Of a stretch of DNA of 64,000 nt, positions 21,409 to 30,332 are shown piece by piece; positions within the stretch are counted from its first letter, which is position 1, and every line of letters starts with the position of its first letter. The notes beneath the pieces are model-generated. The model ran no database searches, was not told the DNA's origin, and saw only the letters and a program-made list of their open reading frames with translations. The stretch comes from Pseudomonas sp. Leaf58. Lineage in GTDB: Bacteria; Pseudomonadota; Gammaproteobacteria; Pseudomonadales; Pseudomonadaceae. A program made the position numbers and the translations under genes. Location: NCBI RefSeq assembly GCF_003627215.1, contig NZ_CP032677.1, positions 687,501 through 751,500 on the forward strand. Direction: 5' to 3'.

Positions 21409-23973
21409 ATGCGAATAGACCGTTTGACCAGCAAGCTGCAGCTTGCACTATCCGATGCCCAATCCCTGGCCGTTGGCATGGACCACCCAGCCATCGAGCC
21501 CGTGCACCTGATGCAGGCACTGCTCGAGCAGCAGGGCGGTTCGATCAAGCCGCTGCTGATGCAGGTAGGCTTTGACATCAACAACCTGCGCCAGGCGCTG
21601 GTGAAAGAACTCGACCAACTGCCGAAAATCCAGAACCCCACCGGCGACGTGAACATGTCGCAGGACTTGGCGCGCCTGCTCAACCAGGCTGACCGCCTGG
21701 CCCAGCAGAAAGGTGACCAGTTCATTTCCAGCGAGCTGGTGCTGCTGGCAGCCATGGACGAGAACAGCAAACTCGGCAAGCTGCTGCTGAGCCAGGGCGT
21801 GACCAAAAAGGCCCTGGAAAACGCCATCAACAACCTGCGCGGCGGTGCGGCGGTGAATGACGCCAACGCCGAGGAATCGCGCCAGGCGCTGGACAAGTAC
21901 ACCGTCGACCTGACCAAGCGTGCCGAAGAAGGCAAGCTGGACCCGGTGATCGGCCGTGACGACGAAATCCGCCGTACCGTGCAGGTGCTGCAACGCCGTA
22001 CCAAAAACAACCCGGTGCTGATCGGTGAGCCTGGCGTAGGTAAAACCGCCATCGCCGAAGGCCTGGCGCAGCGCATCATCAATGGTGAAGTGCCAGATGG
22101 CCTGAAAGGCAAACGGCTGCTGGCGCTGGACATGGGCGCATTGATCGCCGGTGCCAAGTACCGTGGCGAGTTCGAAGAGCGCCTGAAGTCGCTGCTGAAC
22201 GAGCTGTCCAAACAGGAAGGCCAGATCATCCTGTTCATCGACGAACTGCACACCATGGTGGGTGCCGGTAAAGGCGAGGGCGCCATGGACGCCGGCAACA
22301 TGCTCAAACCGGCGCTGGCCCGTGGCGAACTGCACTGTGTGGGCGCCACTACGCTGAACGAGTATCGCCAGTTCATCGAGAAAGACGCCGCCCTGGAGCG
22401 CCGCTTCCAGAAGGTGCTGGTCGAAGAGCCGAGCGAGGAAGACACCATCGCCATCCTGCGTGGCCTGAAAGAGCGCTATGAAGTGCACCACAAGGTGGCC
22501 ATCACCGACGGCGCCATCATCGCTGCGGCCAAGCTCAGCCACCGCTACATTACCGACCGCCAGCTGCCGGACAAAGCCATCGACCTGATCGACGAAGCGG
22601 CCAGCCGTATCCGCATGGAGATCGACTCCAAGCCAGAAGTGCTCGACCGCCTCGACCGTCGCCTGATCCAGCTGAAGGTGGAGTCGCAGGCGCTGAAGAA
22701 GGAAGAGGACGAAGCGGCGAAAAAACGCCTGGAGAAGCTGACCGAAGAAATCGAGCGGCTGGAGCGTGAGTACGCCGACCTGGAAGAAATCTGGGCCTCC
22801 GAGAAGGCCGAGGTACAGGGCTCGGCGCAGATCCAGCAAAAGATCGAACAAGCCCGCCAGGAGCTGGAAGCCGCCCGTCGCAAAGGTGACCTGAGCCGCA
22901 TGGCCGAACTGCAGTACGGGGTAATCCCGGACCTGGAGCGCAGCCTGCAGATGGTCGACCAGCACGGCAAGACCGAAAACCAGTTGCTGCGCAACAAGGT
23001 GACCGAGGAGGAAATTGCCGAAGTGGTTTCCAAGTGGACCGGCATTCCCGTGGCCAAGATGCTCGAAGGCGAGCGTGAGAAGCTGCTGAAGATGGAAGAG
23101 CTGCTGCACCAGCGCGTGATCGGCCAGGGCGAGGCGGTAACCGCCGTGGCCAACGCCGTGCGCCGCTCGCGTGCCGGGTTGTCCGACCCGAACCGGCCCA
23201 GTGGCTCGTTCCTGTTCCTTGGCCCGACCGGTGTGGGCAAGACCGAGCTGTGCAAGGCGCTGGCTGAGTTCCTGTTCGACACTGAAGAGGCGATGGTGCG
23301 TATCGACATGTCCGAGTTCATGGAGAAACACTCCGTGGCTCGCCTGATTGGTGCACCGCCAGGTTATGTCGGGTATGAAGAGGGCGGTTACCTGACCGAG
23401 GCAGTACGGCGCAAGCCTTACGCGGTGGTGCTGCTGGACGAGGTGGAAAAGGCCCACCCAGATGTGTTCAACGTGCTGCTGCAGGTGCTGGAAGACGGCC
23501 GCCTGACCGACAGCCACGGGCGCACTGTGGACTTCCGCAACACGGTGATCGTGATGACCTCCAACCTGGGCTCGGCGCAGATCCAGGAACTGGTCGGTGA
23601 CCGCGAGGCACAGCGTGCGGCGGTGATGGATGCGGTGGGTTCGCACTTCCGCCCAGAGTTCATCAACCGTATCGACGAAGTGGTGGTATTCGAGCCATTG
23701 GGCCGCGAACAGATTGCCGGCATTACCGAAATCCAGCTGGGCCGCCTGCGCAGCCGCTTGCTGGAGCGCGAACTGTCGCTAAGCCTGAGCGCGGAAGCCT
23801 TGGACAAGTTGATTGCCGTAGGTTACGACCCGGTGTACGGCGCACGGCCGCTGAAGCGGGCAATCCAGCGCTGGATCGAAAACCCGCTGGCGCAGCTGAT
23901 TTTGGCCGGCAAGTTCATGCCAGGTTCGGCGATTACCGCCAAGGTGGAAGGCGACGAAATCGTCTTTGGCTGA
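21409..23973 (+). CDS. clpB: ATP-dependent chaperone ClpB
   Basis: An 854-residue Hsp100 disaggregase that works with DnaK to rescue aggregated proteins. It has a ClpN domain, a first AAA+ module with GEPGVGKT at 206-213, the coiled-coil middle domain (about 400-530), and a second AAA+ module with GPTGVGKT at 605-612 and the GYVGYEEGG pore loop. The ATG at 21409 has AAGGAAGG upstream and gives the standard length; the open frame runs upstream through the promoter. Single-gene heat-shock unit with its own terminator. Confidence 0.97.
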   Translation: MRIDRLTSKLQLALSDAQSLAVGMDHPAIEPVHLMQALLEQQGGSIKPLLMQVGFDINNLRQALVKELDQLPKIQNPTGDVNMSQDLARLLNQADRLAQQKGDQFISSELVLLAAMDENSKLGKLLLSQGVTKKALENAINNLRGGAAVNDANAEESRQALDKYTVDLTKRAEEGKLDPVIGRDDEIRRTVQVLQRRTKNNPVLIGEPGVGKTAIAEGLAQRIINGEVPDGLKGKRLLALDMGALIAGAKYRGEFEERLKSLLNELSKQEGQIILFIDELHTMVGAGKGEGAMDAGNMLKPALARGELHCVGATTLNEYRQFIEKDAALERRFQKVLVEEPSEEDTIAILRGLKERYEVHHKVAITDGAIIAAAKLSHRYITDRQLPDKAIDLIDEAASRIRMEIDSKPEVLDRLDRRLIQLKVESQALKKEEDEAAKKRLEKLTEEIERLEREYADLEEIWASEKAEVQGSAQIQQKIEQARQELEAARRKGDLSRMAELQYGVIPDLERSLQMVDQHGKTENQLLRNKVTEEEIAEVVSKWTGIPVAKMLEGEREKLLKMEELLHQRVIGQGEAVTAVANAVRRSRAGLSDPNRPSGSFLFLGPTGVGKTELCKALAEFLFDTEEAMVRIDMSEFMEKHSVARLIGAPPGYVGYEEGGYLTEAVRRKPYAVVLLDEVEKAHPDVFNVLLQVLEDGRLTDSHGRTVDFRNTVIVMTSNLGSAQIQELVGDREAQRAAVMDAVGSHFRPEFINRIDEVVVFEPLGREQIAGITEIQLGRLRSRLLERELSLSLSAEALDKLIAVGYDPVYGARPLKRAIQRWIENPLAQLILAGKFMPGSAITAKVEGDEIVFG

Positions 23974-23989
23974 TTTTTGTTGCACCCAT

Positions 23990-24017
23990 GAGCCCCGCAC
24001 CCGCGGGGCTTTTTTTG
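23990..24017 (+). terminator. Intrinsic terminator of clpB
   Basis: AGCCCCGC and GCGGGGCT form a hairpin with a short loop, followed by seven T. Confidence 0.92.
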
Positions 24018-24218
24018 TCTTTTGACCAGTGCTAACCCAGCAAAACCGGGGCTTTCTGGCTTCTCTGGGTAACTTGCTGAAATTTTTGAAATTTCTGCTT
24101 GCATCAAGATTCGAGTGCCCCTAATATACGCCGCGTTGTCAGGCACTAAGCGAATCACCAGCAGCATCGGTGACCGCAAAACAACTTACAAATCAGTAAG
24201 TTGAATGAAAAAAAGTGG

Positions 24219-24246
24219 TTGACAAGCAAAACGAAGAATGTAGAAT
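24219..24246 (+). promoter_or_regulatory. Sigma-70 promoter of the tRNA cluster
   Basis: TTGACA at 24219-24224, a 16-nt spacer and TAGAAT at 24241-24246, about 100 nt upstream of tRNA-Asn. Apart from the clpB terminator, no other feature is seen in the 375-nt gap between clpB and the tRNAs. Confidence 0.8.
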
Positions 24247-24348
24247 AGCCGGCCTCAGCAGCGACAAAGCGAAAGCAGCGAAGCTAAAGAGTCCGAAGCG
24301 AACACAGTCTTCGGAGTAGTAAATCGGAAAGTAGTACCGAAGTTCAGT

Positions 24349-24424
24349 TCCGCGATAGCTCAGTCGGTAGAGCAAATGACTGTTAATCATTGGGTCCCTG
24401 GTTCGAGTCCAGGTCGCGGAGCCA
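24349..24424 (+). tRNA. tRNA-Asn (GTT)
   Basis: 76 nt including encoded CCA. Acceptor strands TCCGCGA/TCGCGGA pair, the T arm has GGTTCGAGTCC, and the anticodon is GTT in CTGTTAA. First gene of a five-tRNA cluster. Confidence 0.96.
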
Positions 24425-24427
24425 TCT

Positions 24428-24504
24428 CGGGGTGTAGCGCAGTCCGGTAGCGCGCCTGCTTTGGGAGCAGGATGTCAGGAGTTCGAATCCCCTCACCCCG
24501 ACCA
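24428..24504 (+). tRNA. tRNA-Pro (TGG), copy 1
   Basis: 77 nt including CCA. Acceptor CGGGGTG/CACCCCG, anticodon TGG in TTTGGGA, T arm GAGTTCGAATC. Only 3 nt after tRNA-Asn. Confidence 0.96.
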
Positions 24505-24510
24505 TTTTCC

Positions 24511-24586
24511 GGGTCGTTAGCTCAGTTGGTAGAGCAGTTGGCTTTTAACCAATTGGTCGTAGGTTCGAATCCTACACGACCCACCA
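24511..24586 (+). tRNA. tRNA-Lys (TTT), copy 1
   Basis: 76 nt including CCA. Acceptor GGGTCGT/ACGACCC, anticodon TTT in CTTTTAA, T arm GGTTCGAATCC. Followed by a hairpin terminator. Confidence 0.96.
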
Positions 24587-24589
24587 TGC

Positions 24590-24624
24590 AAGAAGGGCAT
24601 CTCCGCGAGATGCCCTTTTTCTTT
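24590..24624 (+). terminator. tRNA cluster terminator 1
   Basis: AGGGCATCTC and GAGATGCCCT pair around CGC, followed by TTTTCTTT. It lies inside the cluster, so the downstream copies may depend on read-through. Confidence 0.85.
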
Positions 24625-24632
24625 GTAACACT

Positions 24633-24709
24633 CGGGGTGTAGCGCAGTCCGGTAGCGCGCCTGCTTTGGGAGCAGGATGTCAGGAGTTCGAATCCCCTCA
24701 CCCCGACCA
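24633..24709 (+). tRNA. tRNA-Pro (TGG), copy 2
   Basis: Sequence identical to the copy at 24428, as read by eye, including the short flanking ATTTT. Part of a tandem duplication with tRNA-Lys. Confidence 0.96.
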
Positions 24710-24714
24710 TTTTT

Positions 24715-24790
24715 GGGTCGTTAGCTCAGTTGGTAGAGCAGTTGGCTTTTAACCAATTGGTCGTAGGTTCGAATCCTACACGACCCACCA
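24715..24790 (+). tRNA. tRNA-Lys (TTT), copy 2
   Basis: Sequence identical to the copy at 24511, as read by eye; anticodon TTT. Followed by a near-identical terminator. Confidence 0.96.
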
Positions 24791-24794
24791 TGAA

Positions 24795-24830
24795 CAAAGG
24801 GCATCTCGAAAGAGATGCCCTTTTTCTTTT
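24795..24830 (+). terminator. tRNA cluster terminator 2
   Basis: AAAGGGCATCTC and GAGATGCCCTTT around a GAAA-type loop, followed by TTCTTTT. Duplicated version of terminator 1 with a changed loop. Confidence 0.88.
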
Positions 24831-24833
24831 GCC

Positions 24834-24909
24834 TCTGTAGGAGCGGGTTTGCCCGCGAATGCGGCGGCGGTCTCACCATCGCATTCGCGGGTAAACCCGC
24901 TCCTACAGG
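24834..24909. repeat. REP-type inverted pair
   Basis: A near-perfect pair: CTGTAGGAGCGGGTTTGCCC with GCGAATGCG, then CGCATTCGCGGG with TAAACCCGCTCCTACAG. It can form a long hairpin after the tRNA cluster and before the ndh stop. Confidence 0.92.
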
Positions 24910-24923
24910 GCTGCTGGTGCTTG

Positions 24924-26219
24924 TTAGTGCAATTTCAGGCGCGGCTCAGTACCCCGGCCAATCTTGCTGCCCAGCATCATTAACGCCGTGCGGAAAAACC
25001 CATACAACGCCATCTGGTGCATGCGGTACAGCGACACATAGAACATCCGCGCCAGCCAACCTTCCAGCTTCACGCTGCCCATCAGGTTACCCATCAGGTT
25101 GCCCACCGCCGAGAAGCGCGACAGCGACACCAGCGAGCCGTAGTCCTTGTACTCATAGGTCGGCAGCGCCTTGTTTTCCAGGCGTGCCTTCAGGCTTTGC
25201 GCCAACATCGAAGCCTGCTGGTGGGCAGCCTGGGCCCGTGGTGGCACGTTGCGGTCGCTGCCCGGTTGCGGGCAGGCGGCGCAGTCACCGAAGGCAAAGA
25301 TATTATCGTCGCGGGTGGTTTGCAGGGTAGGGCGCACCACCAGCTGGTTGATGCGGTTGGTTTCCAGGCCATCGATGTCCTTGAGGAAGCCCGGTGCACG
25401 GATACCCGCTGCCCATACCTTCAAGCTGGCTTGGATCACTTCACCGTCTTTGGTTTTCAGGCAATCTTCCGTCACTTCACTGACGGCGGCGTTGGTCATC
25501 ACCTTCACCCCGAGTTTTTCCAGGGTTTTGTGCACCGGTACGCTGATGCGCTCTGGCAGCGCTGGCAGTACCCGCGGGCCCGCCTCGATGAGGGTGATTT
25601 GCATGTCCTTGGGCTGGATGCGGTCCAGGCCATAGGCCGCCAGCTCGTGGGCAGCGTGGTGCAGCTCGGCCGCCAGTTCCACACCGGTGGCACCGGCGCC
25701 GACAATGGCCACACTGATCTTCTCGCTGGCCACATCGCCGGCATGGGCGCGCAGGTAGTGGTTAAGCAGCTGCTGATGGAAGCGCTCGGCCTGCTTGCGG
25801 GTATCGAGGAACAGGCAGTGCTGTGCCGCACCCAGGGTACCGAAGTCGTTGGTGTTGGAACCCACGGCGATGACCAGGGTGTCGTAACCCAGGGTGCGTG
25901 CAGGCAGCAGCTCGCGGCCCTCTTCGTCGAGGGTAGCGGCCAGTTGAATCTGTTTGCCTTCACGGTCCAAGCCGCTCATGCGCCCCAGCTGGAAGTTGAA
26001 GTGGTTCCACTTGGCCTGGGCCACGTAGTTCAGTTCGTCTTCCGAGGAGTTCAGCGAGCCGGCGGCCACTTCGTGCAGCAGCGGCTTCCAGATGTGCGTG
26101 AGGTTGGCGTCAACCAGGGTGATTTCGGCCTGCTTGCGCTTGCCCAGGCTTTTACCCAGGCGGGTCGCCAGTTCCAGGCCGCCGGCGCCGCCGCCGACAA
26201 TCACGATGCGATGAGTCAT
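24924..26219 (-). CDS. ndh: Type II NADH dehydrogenase (NDH-2)
   Basis: A 431-residue FAD-dependent NADH:quinone oxidoreductase attached to the inner membrane. FAD-binding GGGAGGLE lies at residues 9-16, the NAD-binding segment IVGAGATGVELAAEL lies mid-protein, and FAFGDCAA follows in the C-terminal half. It does not pump protons. The C-terminal region supplies the amphipathic membrane helix. Single gene transcribed toward the tRNA cluster. Confidence 0.95.
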   Translation of the reverse strand: MTHRIVIVGGGAGGLELATRLGKSLGKRKQAEITLVDANLTHIWKPLLHEVAAGSLNSSEDELNYVAQAKWNHFNFQLGRMSGLDREGKQIQLAATLDEEGRELLPARTLGYDTLVIAVGSNTNDFGTLGAAQHCLFLDTRKQAERFHQQLLNHYLRAHAGDVASEKISVAIVGAGATGVELAAELHHAAHELAAYGLDRIQPKDMQITLIEAGPRVLPALPERISVPVHKTLEKLGVKVMTNAAVSEVTEDCLKTKDGEVIQASLKVWAAGIRAPGFLKDIDGLETNRINQLVVRPTLQTTRDDNIFAFGDCAACPQPGSDRNVPPRAQAAHQQASMLAQSLKARLENKALPTYEYKDYGSLVSLSRFSAVGNLMGNLMGSVKLEGWLARMFYVSLYRMHQMALYGFFRTALMMLGSKIGRGTEPRLKLH

Positions 26220-26303
26220 GGGGATATCTCATAAGGTTTACGGAATTCGGGGCCGCAAGGGCCGGCCGCAAACTGCACGAGGGGAGGGCGAGCGCGAGGC
26301 AGC

Positions 26304-26477
26304 TCATAGCACCAGTCCACTGAGCAGGCGGCTGATGAGGCCCAACCCGATGGTCACGGCCACCACCAGTACCAGGAGCAGCCACGGCCGGAATGGCCTG
26401 CGCTCAACTTGGTGCTGGGGGGCTCGCAGATACTCATCGACACGACGCTGATCTTCTGGATTCAGGCGGCTGGTCAT
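26304..26477 (-). CDS. DUF3094 family small membrane protein
   Basis: A 57-residue protein, MTSRLNPEDQRRVDEYL then a polar stretch and one hydrophobic span (PWLLLVLVVAVTIGLGLISR). The pattern fits DUF3094, a small pseudomonad family of unknown function. It lies 84 nt upstream of ndh on the same strand; with only one membrane span it could be a peripheral partner of an inner-membrane protein. No direct evidence links it to NDH-2. Confidence 0.85.
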   Translation of the reverse strand: MTSRLNPEDQRRVDEYLRAPQHQVERRPFRPWLLLVLVVAVTIGLGLISRLLSGLVL

Positions 26478-26610
26478 GGTGGGGCCTCGTCAGGTAGACG
26501 TTTGTGACTGCGTAAACGCTACAGTGTTCACGCAGGCGCTTGAAACAAATGATAATGCTTTCTATCTCTGGCGCCGAGTGTACGCCATCGCAAACAGTCG
26601 CTGCACTGGA

Positions 26611-27240
26611 TCAAAGACTGATGCCCACGTCGAAAACAATGCTGCGGCCCAGGTTGCCGCGCAGAAAATCCGGCGCGTCGGGGTGGGCGAACAGCACCCG
26701 GGCGAACGTTGGCCCCACCAACGACAGCGAGCGCCAGCCCTGGCGCAGGTATTCGGTGGGCGGCGGGAAGTGGGTGTTGAGGTCGAGCACTTCGCGCTTG
26801 AGGCTGGCAAAGGCGATGATGTCCAGCTCGTTCAGCTCCAGCCCGCGTTCCCGGTAGTTGTGCGCCTTCTTGCGCAAGGTCGGCGCCAGGCGGCCGAGCA
26901 GTTCGGTGGCACTGATACGCCGCGGCCGCGCTTCGCGGCGCACCAGTTGTGCCAGGGAAAATGCACTGCGACGGCGCTGCAGTTCTTCGCGCCATTCATC
27001 GTTCAGCCGGCGGCCCTCGTCAAGTACGAAAAACACCTCGAAGGCCGCATCGCGGAACAGCACATCGGGCGGTTCTTGCCCTGCTGGGGTGAAGTCCTCG
27101 CTGCGGTAGGGGATGTTCAGCCCTTGCAGCAGGCGCTGGCACACCCAACGCTCACGCTCCCATTTGCGTGCATTGGAAAGAAAGGCATTGGCTTGTTCGG
27201 CCTGGATGGTAAGCAGGCGCAAGTAGTCTGAGTCATCCAT
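26611..27240 (-). CDS. DUF1780 family protein
   Basis: A 209-residue soluble protein. It shows a conserved start (DDSDYLRLLTIQAEQANAFLSNARKWERERWV), a PPDVLFRDAAFEVFFVLDEGRRLNDEWREEL stretch in two adjoining parts, and a C-terminal RVLFAHPDAPDFLRGN segment. It resembles DUF1780, a pseudomonad family suggested to have an endonuclease-like fold. Function unknown. Transcribed alone, upstream of DUF3094 and ndh. Confidence 0.82.
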   Translation of the reverse strand: MDDSDYLRLLTIQAEQANAFLSNARKWERERWVCQRLLQGLNIPYRSEDFTPAGQEPPDVLFRDAAFEVFFVLDEGRRLNDEWREELQRRRSAFSLAQLVRREARPRRISATELLGRLAPTLRKKAHNYRERGLELNELDIIAFASLKREVLDLNTHFPPPTEYLRQGWRSLSLVGPTFARVLFAHPDAPDFLRGNLGRSIVFDVGISL

Positions 27241-27295
27241 GCAGACAAGCTTAGCCGTTAATCGATGACGGTAAGATGCTGTTTAAGCGTGGGAA

Positions 27296-27727
27296 TCAGC
27301 CCAGCACTGGCCACTGCTGTACTACCCCGACCACGTGCACCAGGCCAAACCCCAGGCAGATCAGCGAACTGACCACGATAAAACGCCGCGAACGCCCGGT
27401 GCCCGCCAGCAATACCGGCCCCAAAAGGCCGCGTAGCAGGTACACCAGCGTGATCAGGCAGATGCCCGGCAGCAGCAACGGCAGCCGCCCGATCGCCCCG
27501 GCAGCCGACAACGCATAAGCCGACCAGGCCAGCAGCACGCAGGCGATGGCTGCCGTGACCAGCCCCGGGTACCAGCGACCGTTTTCGGCGGCCACGGCCA
27601 TCCGCTCGCCGGCCCCGAACAAACTGTACCAGCGCGGCCCAACGGCGATGATGGCCAAATGCAGCACGCCGATGCTGGCGTTGAGTGCTGCTGCCAGCAG
27701 CAAGGTGAGGTTGATTCCTTCCGGCAT
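27296..27727 (-). CDS. Four-span inner-membrane protein of unknown function
   Basis: A 143-residue protein with four hydrophobic segments (near residues 8-28, 50-75, 80-102 and 118-138) and few charged loops. The start at 27727 is preferred because AGGAA lies about 9 nt upstream; a start at 27745 has no such site. I do not recognise a named family beyond small pseudomonad membrane proteins. Confidence 0.75.
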   Translation of the reverse strand: MPEGINLTLLLAAALNASIGVLHLAIIAVGPRWYSLFGAGERMAVAAENGRWYPGLVTAAIACVLLAWSAYALSAAGAIGRLPLLLPGICLITLVYLLRGLLGPVLLAGTGRSRRFIVVSSLICLGFGLVHVVGVVQQWPVLG

Positions 27728-27837
27728 GAGCAATGCTTCCTGCATTGAGTTAAGGCCCCAGCCTACCGCAGCCGAATGAAACGGTGAATGGGTGTAGACT
27801 CGGCTTTATCCACATGGTCGCAAGGGGCATTCGTCAA

Positions 27838-28521
27838 GTGATCAGCGCGCAGGTGTTGTCGGGCACCACCCTTACACTTGGTTGGCTTGGTTATGTACCG
27901 TTACTGGTGTGGGCGGTCAGCCGGGTTCGCTGGGTGGAGCTGTTCACTGATCGGCGCCGGCAGCATCTGCTGTTTGGCACGGTGTTTTGCCTATTCGCGC
28001 TGTGGTTGGTCAGGCGCGATTTCGATACCGGGGTGTCGTACCACTTCCTTGGCATGACGGCGGTAACGCTGTTGCTGGACTGGCCACTGGCGGTGCTAGG
28101 TGGCTGCATGGCCCAGCTCGGTTTGCTGGCGCTGGGGCGCCAGGACCTGGCGGCGCTGGGGGTGAATGGCTTGTTGCTGGTCGGTTTGCCGGTGCTGATT
28201 ACCGAAGTGTGCGCGTTATTGGTCGAGCGCGCGCAGCCGCGCAACCTGTTCGTTTATATCTTCTGTTCGGGTTTTTTCCCCGCCGCGCTGACGGTGCTGA
28301 TTTGCGTGCCAGCGGCGCTCGGGTTGTTATGGCTGGACGGGCGCTTCGCTATGCCGGAATGGCTCAGCGACTTTGTCGGCTACCTGTGGCTGATGATGTT
28401 CCCCGAGGCGTTCATCAACGGCATGCTGATCAGTGCGCTGGTGGTGTTTTGCCCGGAGTGGCTCGAAACCTTCAACCGCACCCGCTACCTGCAGGCACCC
28501 TGGAAGGACGAAGAGCGGTGA
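27838..28521 (+). CDS. CbiM-like energy-coupling factor transporter permease
   Basis: A 227-residue membrane protein with about six or seven spans and the CbiM-type segment FPEAFINGMLISALVVF near the C-terminus. CbiM proteins are substrate-binding components for nickel or cobalt ECF transporters, but no cbiN, cbiQ or ATPase gene is near, so it is a stand-alone form. The start is uncertain: GTG at 27838 has AAGGGG 10 nt upstream and begins right before the first span; ATG 27814 or GTG 27784 would add 8 or 18 residues. Confidence 0.75.
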   Translation: MISAQVLSGTTLTLGWLGYVPLLVWAVSRVRWVELFTDRRRQHLLFGTVFCLFALWLVRRDFDTGVSYHFLGMTAVTLLLDWPLAVLGGCMAQLGLLALGRQDLAALGVNGLLLVGLPVLITEVCALLVERAQPRNLFVYIFCSGFFPAALTVLICVPAALGLLWLDGRFAMPEWLSDFVGYLWLMMFPEAFINGMLISALVVFCPEWLETFNRTRYLQAPWKDEER

Positions 28522-28534
28522 TTTTGTGTTGGCT

Positions 28535-28630
28535 GTACGGGCGAACCCGCTCCCCCAGCGCCCCCACGGTTTTCAAGGCTGGTGCAACACCTGTGGGAGC
28601 GGGCGTGCCCGCGAAGAGGCCGGTACAGCC
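28535..28630. repeat. REP-type inverted pair
   Basis: GGGCGAACCCGCTCCCCCAG and CTGTGGGAGCGGGCGTGCCC with CGCGAAGAGGCCGG, two REP-like halves separated by about 30 nt, between the permease gene and yacG (convergent). Confidence 0.82.
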
Positions 28631-28644
28631 ACCGTGTTATCAAC

Positions 28645-28845
28645 TCAATGCCGCGGCTCCAGGTCCCCCGAATACAGCTCATCCTCGGACTCTTCCGCCC
28701 CCGGAATCTTGTGTTCTTCAGCAGCCCAAGCGCCCAAGTCGATCAGCTTGCAACGGTCCGAGCAAAACGGCCGGAACGGGCTTTTCTCGTTCCATTCCAC
28801 AGGTGCGCCACAAGTCGGGCAATCGACGGTCAATGGCTGGCTCAT
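28645..28845 (-). CDS. yacG: DNA gyrase inhibitor YacG
   Basis: A 66-residue zinc protein with [12 protein letters not shown] and [19 protein letters not shown], the four-cysteine YacG pattern. E. coli YacG binds GyrB and inhibits gyrase. It overlaps coaE by ATGA, keeping the widespread pilC-pilD-coaE-yacG order. Confidence 0.94.
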   Translation of the reverse strand: MSQPLTVDCPTCGAPVEWNEKSPFRPFCSDRCKLIDLGAWAAEEHKIPGAEESEDELYSGDLEPRH

Positions 28846-29465
28846 GGCTGGCCTCCTCGTAAAGTCAGGTAAAAGTGGTGCAAACGGTCGATCTGCTCAT
28901 GCAGTGCGGCCAGGTCACGGTCATTGACCAACACATCGTCGGCATGGCGCAGGCGCTCTTCACGGGCCAGTTGGGCCTTGAGGATGGCCTGCACCTGCTC
29001 GGCATTGGTGTTGTCGCGGGCCAGAGTACGCGCCACCTGCAGCGCCTGCGGCGCGTCGATCACCAGCACGCGCTGGGTCTTCTGGTATTGCCCGGACTCG
29101 ATCAGTAGCGGCGACACGTACACCGCATACGGCGATTCCGCCTTGGCCAGGTAGCTGAAAATCTCCTGCCCAATCAGTGGGTGCAGCAATTGCTCCAGCC
29201 ATTTGCGCTGCGCCGGGTCGGCGAAGATCAGCTGGCGCAGGGCAGTGCGATCGAGCTGGCCGTCTGGCTGCAGCACACCCGCGCCAAAGCGCTCGACGAT
29301 GCTGGCCAAGGCCGGGCGGCCGGGCTCGACAACCCAGCGCGCGGCCTGGTCGGCGTCGACCAGGTGCACGCCAAGCTCGACGAAGCGCTCGGCAACAGCG
29401 CTCTTGCCGCTACCGATGCCGCCGGTCAGGCCGAGAATCCAAGGGGTAAAGGCCGCAGTGGTCAT
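28842..29465 (-). CDS. coaE: Dephospho-CoA kinase
   Basis: A 207-residue P-loop kinase for the last step of coenzyme A synthesis. Walker A GGIGSGKS lies at residues 15-22, followed by [14 protein letters not shown]. The ATG at 29465 overlaps the pilD stop (TGATG); a GTG one codon upstream is possible. Fourth gene of the convergent pil operon. Confidence 0.95.
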   Translation of the reverse strand: MTTAAFTPWILGLTGGIGSGKSAVAERFVELGVHLVDADQAARWVVEPGRPALASIVERFGAGVLQPDGQLDRTALRQLIFADPAQRKWLEQLLHPLIGQEIFSYLAKAESPYAVYVSPLLIESGQYQKTQRVLVIDAPQALQVARTLARDNTNAEQVQAILKAQLAREERLRHADDVLVNDRDLAALHEQIDRLHHFYLTLRGGQP

Positions 29466-30331
29466 CACAATCCAAGCAGTTGTAGGTAGGAGGCGTATAT
29501 TTCATCACCCCAGAGCACAGCAATCCACCCCGCAATCGCCAGATAAGGGCCAAACGGAATAGCCGTACCCATGGCATAGCGGCGCAGGCGCAGCAGGCAC
29601 AGTCCCACCAGCGCACCGACTACCGACGACAGCAGCAGGGTCAACGGCAACACCTGCCAGCCACCCCAGGCCCCGATCAGCGCCATTAGCTTGAAGTCGC
29701 CATAACCCATGCCTTCCTTGCCGGTGACCAGCTTGAATACCCAGTACACCGTCCACAGGCTAAGGTAACCGGCCACTGCCCCCCACAGCGCATCGGTCAG
29801 CGGTGCATATAAGCCAAAGGCGTTGACGATCAGCCCCAGCCACAGCATCGGCAGCACCAGCACATCCGGCAACAACTGGTGCTCGGCATCGATCAGGCTC
29901 AGGGCCAGTAGGCACCAGGTTAGCGGCAGTGCCAGCAAGCCTTCCACCGAAGCGCCAAAGCGCCAGGCCACCACCAGCGACAGTAGCGCGCTGGCCACCT
30001 CAACCAACGGGTAGCGCGGGCTGATGCGGGTTTTGCAGGCTGAACACCGCCCGCGCAAGGCCAGGTAGCTGACCACCGGGATGTTTTCCCACGGGCGAAT
30101 TTGATGCGCGCAATGCGGGCAGCGCGAGGCCGGCAGGCACAGGTCGAAACGCTTGTGTTGCGTGGTCGGCAGCCCCAATACCTCCTGCGCCTCACGCTGC
30201 CATTGCTGTTCCAGCATGATCGGCAGGCGATATACCAGCACGTTGAGAAAGCTGCCCACCAGCAGGCCGAGCACGGCGGCCAGGGTAAAAAAGTACGCCG
30301 GCTGCTCAGCCAGCAAAGTCCATAAAGTCAT
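29465..30331 (-). CDS. pilD: Type IV prepilin peptidase / N-methyltransferase PilD
   Basis: A 288-residue inner-membrane aspartic protease that cleaves and N-methylates prepilins and type II secretion pseudopilins. The cytoplasmic zinc domain has CPHC (71-74) and CSAC (96-99). The catalytic aspartates are D148 (LIDAEH) and D212 (GYGDFK). Starts 1 nt after the pilC stop and overlaps coaE. It would process all pilins in this window. Confidence 0.96.
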   Translation of the reverse strand: MTLWTLLAEQPAYFFTLAAVLGLLVGSFLNVLVYRLPIMLEQQWQREAQEVLGLPTTQHKRFDLCLPASRCPHCAHQIRPWENIPVVSYLALRGRCSACKTRISPRYPLVEVASALLSLVVAWRFGASVEGLLALPLTWCLLALSLIDAEHQLLPDVLVLPMLWLGLIVNAFGLYAPLTDALWGAVAGYLSLWTVYWVFKLVTGKEGMGYGDFKLMALIGAWGGWQVLPLTLLLSSVVGALVGLCLLRLRRYAMGTAIPFGPYLAIAGWIAVLWGDEIYASYLQLLGL

Positions 30332-30332
30332 G

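Noticed and set aside
21448..23646. 732-codon open frame opposite clpB
   Set aside because: Antisense shadow of clpB with no domain-like pattern.
25017..26234. 405-codon open frame opposite ndh
   Set aside because: Antisense to a well-supported NDH-2 gene; no start signal.
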